Shown here piece after piece: positions 1 through 6,116 of a DNA stretch of 9,408 nt. The position numbers and the translations under genes are program-made. Every line of letters starts with the position of its first letter. Position 1 is the first letter of the stretch. Location: the NCBI GenBank assembly GCA_016200675.1, contig JACQEH010000044.1:1-9408 (forward strand), in the 5' to 3' direction. The notes below the pieces were generated by a model that was given only the letters and a program-made list of their open reading frames with translations, searched no databases and was not told the DNA's origin. This DNA is from Chloroflexota bacterium (GTDB taxonomy: Bacteria > Chloroflexota > Limnocylindria > Limnocylindrales > CSP1-4).

Positions 1-2
1 GC

Positions 3-488
3 GCCCTCCACCAGGTCCTCCTGGAGCGTGGGGCTTCCGCCGCCACGGACGTCGATGCCTCGGGTCCGTACATCGCGGCCGCCCGCGAAGAGGCGACAAG
101 GCGAGGACTCGGCGACCGGGTCGCGTTCCTGTACGGCGACTTCGTGGCGCTCGCGCCCGACGTCGCGCCGGCTGACCTCGTGAGTCTCGATCGCGTGGTC
201 TGCTGCTACGGCGACATCGACGCCCTGGTCCGCCTGGCGGCCGAGCGCGCCCGGCGCCGCCTCGGGATCGTCCTGCCGCCCGACGGCGTGGCGGCGCGGG
301 TCGTCATCGGGGCCTCGAACCTCTGGTACCGCCTGATCCGCTCGCCCTATCGCGCCTACGCCCATCCCCACGCGCAGGTCGTGGCGGCCGCCCGGGCCGG
401 CGGCCTCGAGCCCGCCGGGGGGCAGCGCGTCGGGATGTGGCACCTCCTCGTCTTCGAGCGGCCGATCCTCACTTCGGATAGCCGGTGA
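3..488 (+). CDS. Class I SAM-dependent methyltransferase, C-terminal part (5' end outside window)
   Basis: The frame is open from the left edge, so the start and the glycine-rich SAM-binding loop (motif I) lie outside; 161 residues are visible. A motif II-like stretch, TDVDASGPYIAAAREEA, places an acidic residue where the SAM ribose is usually bound and is followed by the usual helix. Then come GDRVAFLYGDF and DLVSLDRVVCCYGD, corresponding to the motif III and IV region of Rossmann-type methyltransferases. The last part (LWYRLIRSPYRAYAHP, then MWHLLVFERP) fits the C-terminal strands of the fold. General resemblance is to small-molecule methyltransferases of the Mg-protoporphyrin O-methyltransferase type, but the substrate cannot be read from this fragment. 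Its last 20 nt overlap the 3' end of the convergent FGGY kinase gene. The fold assignment is fairly sure; the function is open. Confidence 0.75.
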   Translation, partial: ALHQVLLERGASAATDVDASGPYIAAAREEATRRGLGDRVAFLYGDFVALAPDVAPADLVSLDRVVCCYGDIDALVRLAAERARRRLGIVLPPDGVAARVVIGASNLWYRLIRSPYRAYAHPHAQVVAAARAGGLEPAGGQRVGMWHLLVFERPILTSDSR

Positions 489-2028
489 TCCGGCGGATCT
501 CACGGTAGAGGGGCCGCAGGCGCTCGTACATGGGCAGGTAGACGGACCGGTAGAGGTCCTCGTAGACGAGGTTCGCCCCGCGATCGGGCTCGAAACGCTC
601 CCCGACGCGGACCATCTCGGCAACCGCGGTCTCCGGATCAGGATGGAATCCCAGGCCCAGCGCGGCGTCGATGGCCGCCCCGAGGCCGGCTGCCTCCGGC
701 GTGTGCGGCCGCGAGGCGGGGATCCCGAAGACATCGGCGAAGAGCTGCACGGCGGCCCGCGACTGGGACCCGCCGCCCGAGATGCGGAGCTCGCGGATGG
801 GCACGTGGCTCCGGCGGACGGTTCGCTCGGCCCCCTCGCGGAGGCCGTAGGCGAGGCCCTCGAGGATCGCCCGGTAGACGTGGGCCCGGCCGTGGACGTC
901 GCCGAAGCCGACGATGGCGCCCTTCGCCTCGGGGCCCGGGAAGCGCACCCCGGGCATCCAGTAGGGCTGCAGGATGAGGCCCATCGCGCCCGGCGGCGAG
1001 GCAGCCAGGAGCTCCTCGAAGAGGGCCTCGGGCGGGACGTCGAGGGTGGCGCCGCGGGCGATCTCGGTCGCTCCGAACTCGCGCTTGAACCATTCCACCA
1101 TCCAGAACCCCCGGAGCACCTGGAGCTCCACGAGCCAGGCGCCGGGAATCGCCGCGGGGTAGGGGGGCACGAGGGGGATGGCCTCGAGGTAGCGCCGGTG
1201 GGTCGTCCCGAGGGAGGCCGTCGTCCCGAACGAGAGGGCGGCGACATCCGGCGTCACGGCTCCGGCGCCGAGGGCCTCGGCCTGCTTGTCGCCGGCGGAG
1301 GCAATGAGCGCCGTGCCCGCGCCCACCCCCAGGTGCGCTGCGGCAGCCGCGGTCAGGTCGCCCAGCCGGCCCGTCGGATCCACCAGCTCCGGGAGCCATT
1401 CCGGGTCGAAGTGGGCGACCTGCCACTTCCAGTCCAGCCGTCCCGCCCAGCGAGAGCGCTTGAAATCGAAGGGCAGGTAGCCGACCTGCGCGGCGGACGA
1501 GTCCACCCAGCGCCCCACGAGGCGGGCGGTGAGCCATGACGAGAGGACGCCGTAGCGCCGGATCCGCCGGAAGACGGCGGGCTCGAAGCGCTCGATCCAG
1601 TTGGCCTCGCAGTCGGCCTGGAAGCGGGCGACCGTGTCCCGGACCCCGGACGCCCGGAAGGCGAGGCCCCAGGCGCCGCCGATCGGCGGCAGGTCGTCGG
1701 TCTGGCGCTGGTCCAGCCAGACGATTGCGGGACGCAGCGGCCGCCCCGCCTCGTCGGCGGCCACGATCGTGACCCGCTGTGTGGTCAGGGCAACGCCGGC
1801 CACCGCGTCGGACCGGGCAGCCGGATCCGACCACAGCCGCCGGCAGGCCTCGCCGATGGCGGTCCACCAGACCTCCGGATCCTGCTCGGCCCAGCCGGGC
1901 TGGGGCGAGACGTAGGGTTCCACCGGGACGCGCCCGACGGCGATCGGGACGCCGCGCGCGTCGAAGAGCAGGGCGCGCACACTCTGGGTCCCGACGTCGA
2001 TCGCGAGCAGCTGGTCGGCCGAGCCCAC
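469..2028 (-). CDS. FGGY-family carbohydrate kinase
   Basis: This is a 519-residue ATP-dependent sugar or polyol kinase of the FGGY family, close to the usual family length of about 500 residues. Domain I opens with AIDVGTQSVRALLFD (residues 9-23), the phosphate-binding loop, followed by LTTQRVTIVAADEAGRPLRP and VWLDQRQ (81-109), which in relatives line the substrate pocket. Asp247 in SAGDKQAEALGAG is the expected catalytic base. SFGTTASLGTT (266-276) and ISGGGSQSRAAVQLFADVF (416-434) are the ATP-binding signatures of domain II. The frame is open much further upstream, but the GTG at 2028 is chosen because the kinase fold begins there and GAGGAGGGAG (2031-2040) sits directly before it. It lies 74 nt after the SCO1664-family gene on the same strand. 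The substrate (xylulose, glycerol, erythritol and others are possible) cannot be decided; no sugar transporter or isomerase is adjacent. Confidence 0.93.
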   Translation of the reverse strand: MGSADQLLAIDVGTQSVRALLFDARGVPIAVGRVPVEPYVSPQPGWAEQDPEVWWTAIGEACRRLWSDPAARSDAVAGVALTTQRVTIVAADEAGRPLRPAIVWLDQRQTDDLPPIGGAWGLAFRASGVRDTVARFQADCEANWIERFEPAVFRRIRRYGVLSSWLTARLVGRWVDSSAAQVGYLPFDFKRSRWAGRLDWKWQVAHFDPEWLPELVDPTGRLGDLTAAAAAHLGVGAGTALIASAGDKQAEALGAGAVTPDVAALSFGTTASLGTTHRRYLEAIPLVPPYPAAIPGAWLVELQVLRGFWMVEWFKREFGATEIARGATLDVPPEALFEELLAASPPGAMGLILQPYWMPGVRFPGPEAKGAIVGFGDVHGRAHVYRAILEGLAYGLREGAERTVRRSHVPIRELRISGGGSQSRAAVQLFADVFGIPASRPHTPEAAGLGAAIDAALGLGFHPDPETAVAEMVRVGERFEPDRGANLVYEDLYRSVYLPMYERLRPLYREIRRITGYPK

Positions 2029-2030
2029 GG

Positions 2031-2040
2031 CTCCCTCCTC
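2031..2040 (-). promoter_or_regulatory. Shine-Dalgarno of the FGGY kinase
   Basis: The minus strand reads GAGGAGGGAG, with its AGGAGG core five bases before the GTG at 2028. It decides the start against the much longer upstream open frame. Confidence 0.7.
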
Positions 2041-2102
2041 GCCGCGTATCGTGCCCGATCGCGTGCGCCGGCTCCAGCGCACTGCGCACCGACGGCGGCG
2101 TC

Positions 2103-2900
2103 TCAGTAGGCGGGCCAGGGCACCGCCGGCCAGTCGGGGTTGGGGCGAGGGAAGCGCCGGTAGCGGAGCAGCGACGCGACACGCCGGCGCGTCGCAGTCA
2201 CCTCGTCGGGCGCCAGGAGCTCCGCGAGGCGAACGCCGAGCGAGCCGGGAGTCCGATCCGCCAGCCCCGACCGGAGGCGCTCGAGGCCGGCCACCTCGTC
2301 GGCCACGAAGGGCGTCCCCATCCAGCCCCAGAGCACCGTCCGGAGCTTCGGGTCGGTCGAGAACGTGACCCCGTGGTCGACGCCGTGGACGTGGCCATCG
2401 GCCATGGGCAGGATGTGGCCGACCTTCCGGTCGGTATTGTTGACGGCCGCGTCGAAGGCAGCCATCCGCCGCAGGCGGGAGTCGGCCTCGACCACGAGCG
2501 CCACCCGGTCGATCGATTCGTCGGCCTCGATCCACTGCTGGACCATGCCCTCGCCGAAGGGACCGTCCCGGAGGACGGTCGGCGGCACGATCTCCCAGCC
2601 GAGGGCCTCCGACACCAGGAAGGCCGCCACCTCGCGCCGGGCGAGCGTGCCCGCCGGGAAGTCGAACAGCGGCCGTTCGGCGACGCGGGCCTTGTAGACC
2701 GCATGGAAGGGTTCGTCCAGGTCCGGGTGGTGGACGAGGACGACGAGCGCCTGGTTCGTCGAGCCGGGCAGCCGTCCGAGGACCTCCAGGGTCCCGTCCC
2801 GGAGGGCCGCGAGGAGCACGGGAGACGCCTCTCGCGCCGGGCGCGCGGCCGTCAGGGGCACGGGTGCGAGAACGCCGCCGGGGCCCGGTTGCGTCGTCAC
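2103..2900 (-). CDS. SCO1664-family protein (PI3/4-kinase-like fold)
   Basis: This 265-residue protein matches the SCO1664 family, which carries a degenerate phosphatidylinositol 3-/4-kinase-like catalytic fold and has no firmly assigned reaction. Visible landmarks: Lys70 in AVYKARVAERPLFDFP, where the kinase fold places its ATP-binding lysine; the REVAAFLVSEALGWEIVPPT helix region (89-108); the catalytic-loop-like FDAAVNNTDRKVGH (149-162) with Asn155, Asp157 and Lys159; and GVDHGVTF (173-180) with Asp175 as metal-binding candidate. RTVLWGW (187-193) and the PAVPWP tail are also typical. The frame is open further upstream, but GTG at 2900 is preferred because it follows the DUF3090 stop by 13 nt and has GGGAGGGG (2905-2912) four bases before it. 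Co-transcription with DUF3090 is the arrangement known in actinobacteria, where the pair sits near a phosphomutase-like gene and mshC; neither is in this window. Family call is strong; activity is unknown. Confidence 0.93.
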   Translation of the reverse strand: MTTQPGPGGVLAPVPLTAARPAREASPVLLAALRDGTLEVLGRLPGSTNQALVVLVHHPDLDEPFHAVYKARVAERPLFDFPAGTLARREVAAFLVSEALGWEIVPPTVLRDGPFGEGMVQQWIEADESIDRVALVVEADSRLRRMAAFDAAVNNTDRKVGHILPMADGHVHGVDHGVTFSTDPKLRTVLWGWMGTPFVADEVAGLERLRSGLADRTPGSLGVRLAELLAPDEVTATRRRVASLLRYRRFPRPNPDWPAVPWPAY

Positions 2901-2904
2901 CGGA

Positions 2905-2912
2905 CCCCTCCC
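2905..2912 (-). promoter_or_regulatory. Shine-Dalgarno of the SCO1664-family gene
   Basis: GGGAGGGG on the minus strand lies between the DUF3090 stop codon and the GTG at 2900. It supports the short start over the longer open frame and indicates translation from a shared transcript. Confidence 0.65.
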
Positions 2913-2913
2913 G

Positions 2914-3501
2914 TCAGTTGACGTAGTGGCCGTTGCGGCGGGGGCAGATGTGCCCCTGGGGATCCAGCGGGTTGCCGCACAGCGGGCAGGGCGGCCGGCC
3001 CGAGCCGACGACCCGGAGGGCACGCTCGACGAACGCGCGGGCCACCTGGGCCGTGAGGTGGACGCGCAGGACGTCGGGGGCATCTGCATCGTCGTCGTCG
3101 GCGAGGAGGTGCTCGAGGTCGGTCTCCGAGCCGGGATCGTCCTCCGTCTCGTCCTCCTCCTCGCCCTGGGCGCGCGCCTCGATGAGGATCCGCTCGCGTC
3201 CGCCATCCCAGCCGAGCGTCAGCGTGCCGGCCCGGAAGGCCTCGGCGAGCGGCTCGTCGAGGGGCGCGACGTCACTCGAGGTGCCCGCCTCGTCGAGGGT
3301 CACGATGCCGCGGTTGTCGAGCTCGAAGAGCAGCCGCCCGAGGCGCTCGGCGAGCGCCGCCACCTGGACCTTCTCGAGCGACACGCTCACGATCCGAGCA
3401 CCATCGCGCGCCTGGAGGAAGAAGGTCCGGTTGCCGGGCTGGCCGATCGTGCCGGCGATGAAGCGATCGGGCGGATCGAAGAGATAGGTGCGGCGTGCCA
3501 C
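2914..3501 (-). CDS. DUF3090 family protein
   Basis: This 195-residue protein belongs to DUF3090, a family of unknown function that is usually encoded beside SCO1664-family proteins. The family N-terminus is clear: FDPPDRFIAGTIGQPGNRTF followed by FLQARDGARIVSVSLEKVQV (residues 8-46). A strongly acidic, probably disordered insert occupies residues 113-139. The C-terminus holds Cys172, Cys175, His184 and Cys186 in CPLCGNPLDPQGHICPR, a compact zinc-binding-like CxxC...HxC cluster. The start is GTG at 3501. No Shine-Dalgarno is present; instead TAGAGT lies exactly six bases upstream, suggesting a leaderless mRNA beginning at the start codon. The gene is 13 nt upstream of the SCO1664-family gene and 48 nt downstream of the molybdopterin oxidoreductase gene. 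Family call is very likely; the biochemical role is unknown. Confidence 0.94.
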   Translation of the reverse strand: MARRTYLFDPPDRFIAGTIGQPGNRTFFLQARDGARIVSVSLEKVQVAALAERLGRLLFELDNRGIVTLDEAGTSSDVAPLDEPLAEAFRAGTLTLGWDGGRERILIEARAQGEEEDETEDDPGSETDLEHLLADDDDADAPDVLRVHLTAQVARAFVERALRVVGSGRPPCPLCGNPLDPQGHICPRRNGHYVN

Positions 3502-3507
3502 GCCCCG

Positions 3508-3513
3508 ACTCTA
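3508..3513 (-). promoter_or_regulatory. Putative -10 box (TANNNT) for leaderless DUF3090-SCO1664 mRNA
   Basis: The minus strand reads TAGAGT, then CGGGGC, then the GTG start at 3501. A -10 box six bases before the codon would put the transcription start at or next to the start codon. No TTGACA-like -35 element is visible at the usual distance. Confidence 0.5.
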
Positions 3514-3549
3514 CCGGATTCGCGGGTGGCGGCTCCTGGCCGGCACGCC

Positions 3550-5139
3550 TCAGGCGACCGTGAAGGAGACCTGGTGCCAGCCGCGGGCACCGTCGGGATC
3601 GGGCCGCGTCGGCGTCTCCGTCTGCGTCACGCCCGTCCGGTCCGTGGCCCGGACCTGGACGACGTGCTTGCCCGGCGTCGCCGTCCACGGGTACTCCCAC
3701 TGGACCCAGGTGGCGTTCGAGATCGGCACCGACAGCGTGGTCGCGTGCCAGTCGCCGCGGTCGATCGCGACCTCGACCCTGGCGATTCCGCGGTCCGGAG
3801 CCCAGGCCACGCCGGCGATCGTCGTCGGGCCCTGGCGAACCGAGGCGCCGCCGGCCGGGACGTCGATCCGCGACTGGGTCAGGATCGGTGCCTCCTTGGC
3901 CCAGCCGAGAGGCACCCAGTAGGCGTCGAAGGCCTCGAGCGTCGTCAGCTCGAGCTCGGTCACCCACTTCGTGGCCGAAACATAGCCGAACAGGCCGGGC
4001 ACGATGACGCGGGCCGGGAAGCCGTGCTCGGGGGGCAGCGGGGCGCCGTTCATGCCGATCGCGATCATCGGCTCGCGGTCGGGGTCCATGACCCAGGCCG
4101 TCGGCGTGCCGGCGGTCCAGCCGTCGGCCGAGCGGCCGACCATCTGGGTGGCGCCGGGTTTCACGCCGGCCATGTCGAGGACGTCGCGGAGGCGGACCCC
4201 CGTCCACTTCGCGTTGCCGACGAGGTCGCCGCCGACGCGATTGCTGACGCAGGCGATCGTGACGTACTGCTCGACGATCGGCAGCTCCAGGAGCTGGGCG
4301 TAGGTCAGCGTGACCTCGCGATCGACCATGCCGTGGATGCGAAGCCGCCAGGTGTCTCGATCGAGGTTCGGCGTGAGGAGCGCGGTGTCGATCCGGTAGA
4401 ACGCGTCGTTCGGGACCACGATCGGCGTCAGGCCGCCGACCGCGAGGTCCGCCCCCGACGGCAGCGTGGCCGGCACGGCCGCAGAAGGCAGGCCTCCCGG
4501 CGTCGCAGCGCGTTGCCGCTGGAGGAGGACGCGCCCCATCGACCCGACGACGAGCGAGCCCACGGCGATCGCCCCACCCTGGATCAGGAGCGACCGACGG
4601 GACCAGTCGGGCATGGACGCTGCTCCGGGCCCGGCGGCCGCCCGACGCGCGGCGAGACCGAGGAGGTGGTCGAGGCTGAACGCGCCCACGGCCAGCTCGC
4701 CGAGCCCGGCACCCACGGCCAGCCCGGGCGAGGTTGCCGGGTCCCGGAGGGCCGCCACGACGCCAACGACCACGAAGCCGCCGAGGACGGCCATCGCCGC
4801 GCCGGGGCGATGCCGGCCGAGCACGCCGATCCCCGCCCCCACCAGCAGGGCGACGGCCACGACCAGGACCTGGAGGGCGAGCTTGTCGGCCGTCCCGAAG
4901 AGCGAGACCACGACCTCCTTGGCGCCGGGCGGCTGGAGGTCGATGAGCGTCCGGCCGACGGCCACGACAGGTGACGGCGCACCGGGCAGGAGCCCGGCGC
5001 CCAGCTCCCCGGTCGCCAGGGCCGCGGCCGTTGCGGCGATCCCGGCGAAGGCGGCGGCAAGGCGCGTGACGGGCCGCCCGACGGGCCCGGGCCGCATGGC
5101 GGGCGGCAGCGGCTCGGGGGTGGTGGGCGGGACGATCAT
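3550..5139 (-). CDS. Membrane-anchored sulfite-oxidase-family molybdopterin oxidoreductase
   Basis: The 529-residue product has three parts. Residues about 25-160 hold several hydrophobic segments (about 25-50, 86-108, 113-131 and 140-160), a polytopic membrane region. Residues 180-201 read SRRSLLIQ followed by GGAIAVGSLVVGSMG, a twin-arginine-like motif before another hydrophobic segment. Residues about 235-420 form the sulfite-oxidase-type molybdopterin domain, with Cys297 in TIACVSNRVGGDLVGNAKW as the expected molybdenum ligand; it is the only cysteine in the protein. Residues about 421-529 fit the Ig-like dimerisation domain (VAWAPDRGIARVEVAID, then WVQWEYPW). The CVSN motif differs from CAGN of classical sulfite oxidases and nitrate reductases, so the substrate is unknown. 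ATG at 5139 is chosen because the sequence upstream is not membrane-like; ATG at 5097 is possible. No good Shine-Dalgarno or TANNNT box precedes either. The catalytic domain probably faces outward (inference). Confidence 0.88.
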   Translation of the reverse strand: MIVPPTTPEPLPPAMRPGPVGRPVTRLAAAFAGIAATAAALATGELGAGLLPGAPSPVVAVGRTLIDLQPPGAKEVVVSLFGTADKLALQVLVVAVALLVGAGIGVLGRHRPGAAMAVLGGFVVVGVVAALRDPATSPGLAVGAGLGELAVGAFSLDHLLGLAARRAAAGPGAASMPDWSRRSLLIQGGAIAVGSLVVGSMGRVLLQRQRAATPGGLPSAAVPATLPSGADLAVGGLTPIVVPNDAFYRIDTALLTPNLDRDTWRLRIHGMVDREVTLTYAQLLELPIVEQYVTIACVSNRVGGDLVGNAKWTGVRLRDVLDMAGVKPGATQMVGRSADGWTAGTPTAWVMDPDREPMIAIGMNGAPLPPEHGFPARVIVPGLFGYVSATKWVTELELTTLEAFDAYWVPLGWAKEAPILTQSRIDVPAGGASVRQGPTTIAGVAWAPDRGIARVEVAIDRGDWHATTLSVPISNATWVQWEYPWTATPGKHVVQVRATDRTGVTQTETPTRPDPDGARGWHQVSFTVA

Positions 5140-5250
5140 GGGCGGAGCGTGGGCCTCCGGCGTGACGCGACGGTGACAGCCGTGGTTCGAGGCCGCCCGA
5201 AGCGTCGCCAAGATCGTCGCACGACCCGCCGCCGGGCGCCGGGGGCCGGG

Positions 5251-5309
5251 GACGGGCGGCGTCGCGGCGTTCGCCCCGGGCACCGGGCCGCAGGCATCCA
5301 CCGCCCGTC
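5251..5309. repeat. Inverted repeat in the divergent intergenic region
   Basis: GACGGGCGG (5251-5259) and its exact complement CCGCCCGTC (5301-5309) are separated by 41 nt between the divergently transcribed molybdopterin oxidoreductase and MgtC genes. In such GC-rich DNA a nine-base match can arise by chance; it could be a hairpin or a split operator. Nothing else is recognised in the 216 bp between 5140 and 5355 apart from the small palindromes at 5319-5343. Confidence 0.25.
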
Positions 5310-5318
5310 GGGTGTGGC

Positions 5319-5343
5319 GGCCCGTGGGCCCCTGCCCGCGGGC
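5319..5343. promoter_or_regulatory. Two small palindromes abutting the MgtC -10 box
   Basis: GGCCCGTGGGCC (5319-5330, five-base arms around GT) and the perfect ten-base palindrome GCCCGCGGGC (5334-5343) lie 14 bp apart centre to centre, directly before TACCAT at 5344. The position suits a repressor or activator site in the -35 region, but GC-rich palindromes are common by chance here. Confidence 0.25.
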
Positions 5344-5349
5344 TACCAT
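5344..5349 (+). promoter_or_regulatory. Putative -10 box (TANNNT) of the MgtC transcript
   Basis: TACCAT is followed by six bases (GTCTCG) and then the ATG of a 7-codon ORF at 5356. Transcription from about 5356 would leave a 20-nt leader before the MgtC start, containing its Shine-Dalgarno. Confidence 0.5.
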
Positions 5350-5355
5350 GTCTCG

Positions 5356-5379
5356 ATGCTGACAGGGAGGCCCCGCTGA
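5356..5379 (+). CDS. Possible leaderless 7-residue leader peptide before the MgtC-family gene
   Basis: The ORF reads MLTGRPR and stops with TGA at 5377-5379. Its ATG sits six bases after TACCAT, the spacing expected of a leaderless start. Its stop overlaps the MgtC start as CTGA, the geometry of coupled termination and reinitiation, and the MgtC Shine-Dalgarno lies inside it. Enterobacterial mgtC operons are controlled through short leader ORFs, so a role in tuning MgtC translation is conceivable. However, this sequence shows no proline run or attenuator hairpin like those known there. It may simply be the 5' UTR. Confidence 0.3.
   Translation: MLTGRPR
5364..5370 (+). promoter_or_regulatory. 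Shine-Dalgarno that fixes the MgtC CTG start
   Basis: AGGGAGG lies five bases before CTG at 5376. There is no ATG, GTG or TTG in the MgtC frame between 5283 and 5498, so this site is the main evidence for initiation at CTG. Confidence 0.6.
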
Positions 5380-6062
5380 ACCCCGACGTCGTCGCCCAGC
5401 TGGATCTCGGCTTCCGGATCCTCGTCGCAGCCGCCCTCGGTGCCGCCGTCGGGGCCGAGCGGGAGATCCATGGCCACCCGGCAGGCATCCGGACCCACAT
5501 GCTGGTGGCCCTCGGGTCGGCTCTCTTCACGGTCCTCTCGATCCACGGCTTCACGGCCGACGGCAAGGCAACCGGGTCCATCGATCCCACCCGCATCGCC
5601 GCCCAGATCGTGTCCGGCATCGGCTTCCTCGGAGCCGGCGCCATCCTCAAGGACGGGGTGGTGATCCGGGGCCTCACGACGGCGGCCAGCCTCTGGGCGA
5701 CGTCGGCCGTCGGCATGGCCGCCGGAGCAGGGGAGTACGTCGTCGGGACCTTCGGGGCGGTCATCATCCTGACCAGCCTGTGGCCGATCAACGCCATCGC
5801 CGAGCGCTTCCACGGCACGGCCACGCCGGAGGTCCAGGTCCGCCTCGAGCTGAAGCGGGTCGAGGCGATCGGGGACATCTCGAGCACCATGGCCGAGCAC
5901 AAGATCGACATCGCCTCCATTCAGACGCAGCGCCTGGGCAAGGACAGCTACCGGGCCGACCTGTCGATCCGGGGGCGATCGAACGCCGCGATCGGCGTGG
6001 CCCTCGAATCCATCGCCAGGATTCCCGGCGTCGACATCATCACGACCAGCCGTGCCGACTGA
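5376..6062 (+). CDS. MgtC/SapB family membrane protein with C-terminal ACT-like domain
   Basis: With the CTG at 5376 as start, the product has 228 residues. The N-terminal MgtC/SapB domain shows the family signatures: a first helix ending in GAAVGAEREIHGHPAGIRTH (residues 22-41), LVALGSALFTVLS (43-55), RIAAQIVSGIGFLGAGAILK (73-92), and GLTTAASLWATSAVGMAAGAG (99-119). A last helix follows around 121-137. Residues about 152-226 form a soluble regulatory region with an ACT-like strand-helix pattern (VQVRLELKRV, IDIASIQTQRL, ADLSIRGR). Family members are linked to survival at low magnesium and, in pathogens, to restraint of the F1Fo ATP synthase; the role here is unproven. The first ordinary start (ATG 5499) falls after the first helix and inside the RTHML signature, so it would delete a conserved part. 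CTG at 5376 has a good Shine-Dalgarno and gives a normal-length N-terminus. Confidence 0.9.
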   Translation: MNPDVVAQLDLGFRILVAAALGAAVGAEREIHGHPAGIRTHMLVALGSALFTVLSIHGFTADGKATGSIDPTRIAAQIVSGIGFLGAGAILKDGVVIRGLTTAASLWATSAVGMAAGAGEYVVGTFGAVIILTSLWPINAIAERFHGTATPEVQVRLELKRVEAIGDISSTMAEHKIDIASIQTQRLGKDSYRADLSIRGRSNAAIGVALESIARIPGVDIITTSRAD

Positions 6063-6087
6063 GCCCGAACGAGACTGAGCCCGAACG
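6057..6087. repeat. Tandem 15-bp direct repeat across the MgtC stop codon
   Basis: GACTGAGCCCGAACG occurs at 6057-6071 and again at 6073-6087, a 16-bp period with one spacer base. The first copy contains the MgtC TGA stop (6060-6062). It looks like a recent local duplication in the short gap before the next transcription unit. Confidence 0.8.
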
Positions 6088-6104
6088 CGGCCGGGGCCGT
6101 CTGC

Positions 6105-6110
6105 TAGCCT
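6105..6110 (+). promoter_or_regulatory. Putative -10 box (TANNNT) before the small membrane peptide
   Basis: TAGCCT is followed by six bases (CGTGCC) and the GTG start at 6117, the same spacing as the boxes at 5344 (plus) and 3513 (minus). No -35 consensus is visible. Confidence 0.45.
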
Positions 6111-6116
6111 CGTGCC

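Noticed and set aside
2029..2535. N-terminal extension of the FGGY kinase to 2535
   Set aside because: The extra 169 residues overlap the SCO1664-family gene and are arginine-rich shadow sequence; a strong Shine-Dalgarno precedes the GTG at 2028.
2901..3206. N-terminal extension of the SCO1664-family protein to 3206
   Set aside because: It would overlap the zinc-cluster end of DUF3090 and has shadow composition; GTG 2900 follows the DUF3090 stop with a Shine-Dalgarno.
2926..4974. Very long plus-strand open frame opposite DUF3090 and the molybdoenzyme
   Set aside because: Its translation is arginine-, glycine- and aspartate-rich low-complexity sequence typical of an antisense frame in GC-rich DNA, while the minus-strand frames match known families throughout.
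5140..5349. N-terminal extension of the molybdoenzyme to 5349
   Set aside because: The added 70 residues are not membrane-like and resemble non-coding GC-rich translation; the first credible start is ATG 5139.
3272..5920. Long minus-strand open frame of about 880 codons
   Set aside because: It crosses three recognised genes in other frames and shows no domain; it is a composition shadow.
5499..6062. MgtC start at ATG 5499
   Set aside because: It removes the first transmembrane helix and part of the family signature although the conserved sequence continues upstream in frame.
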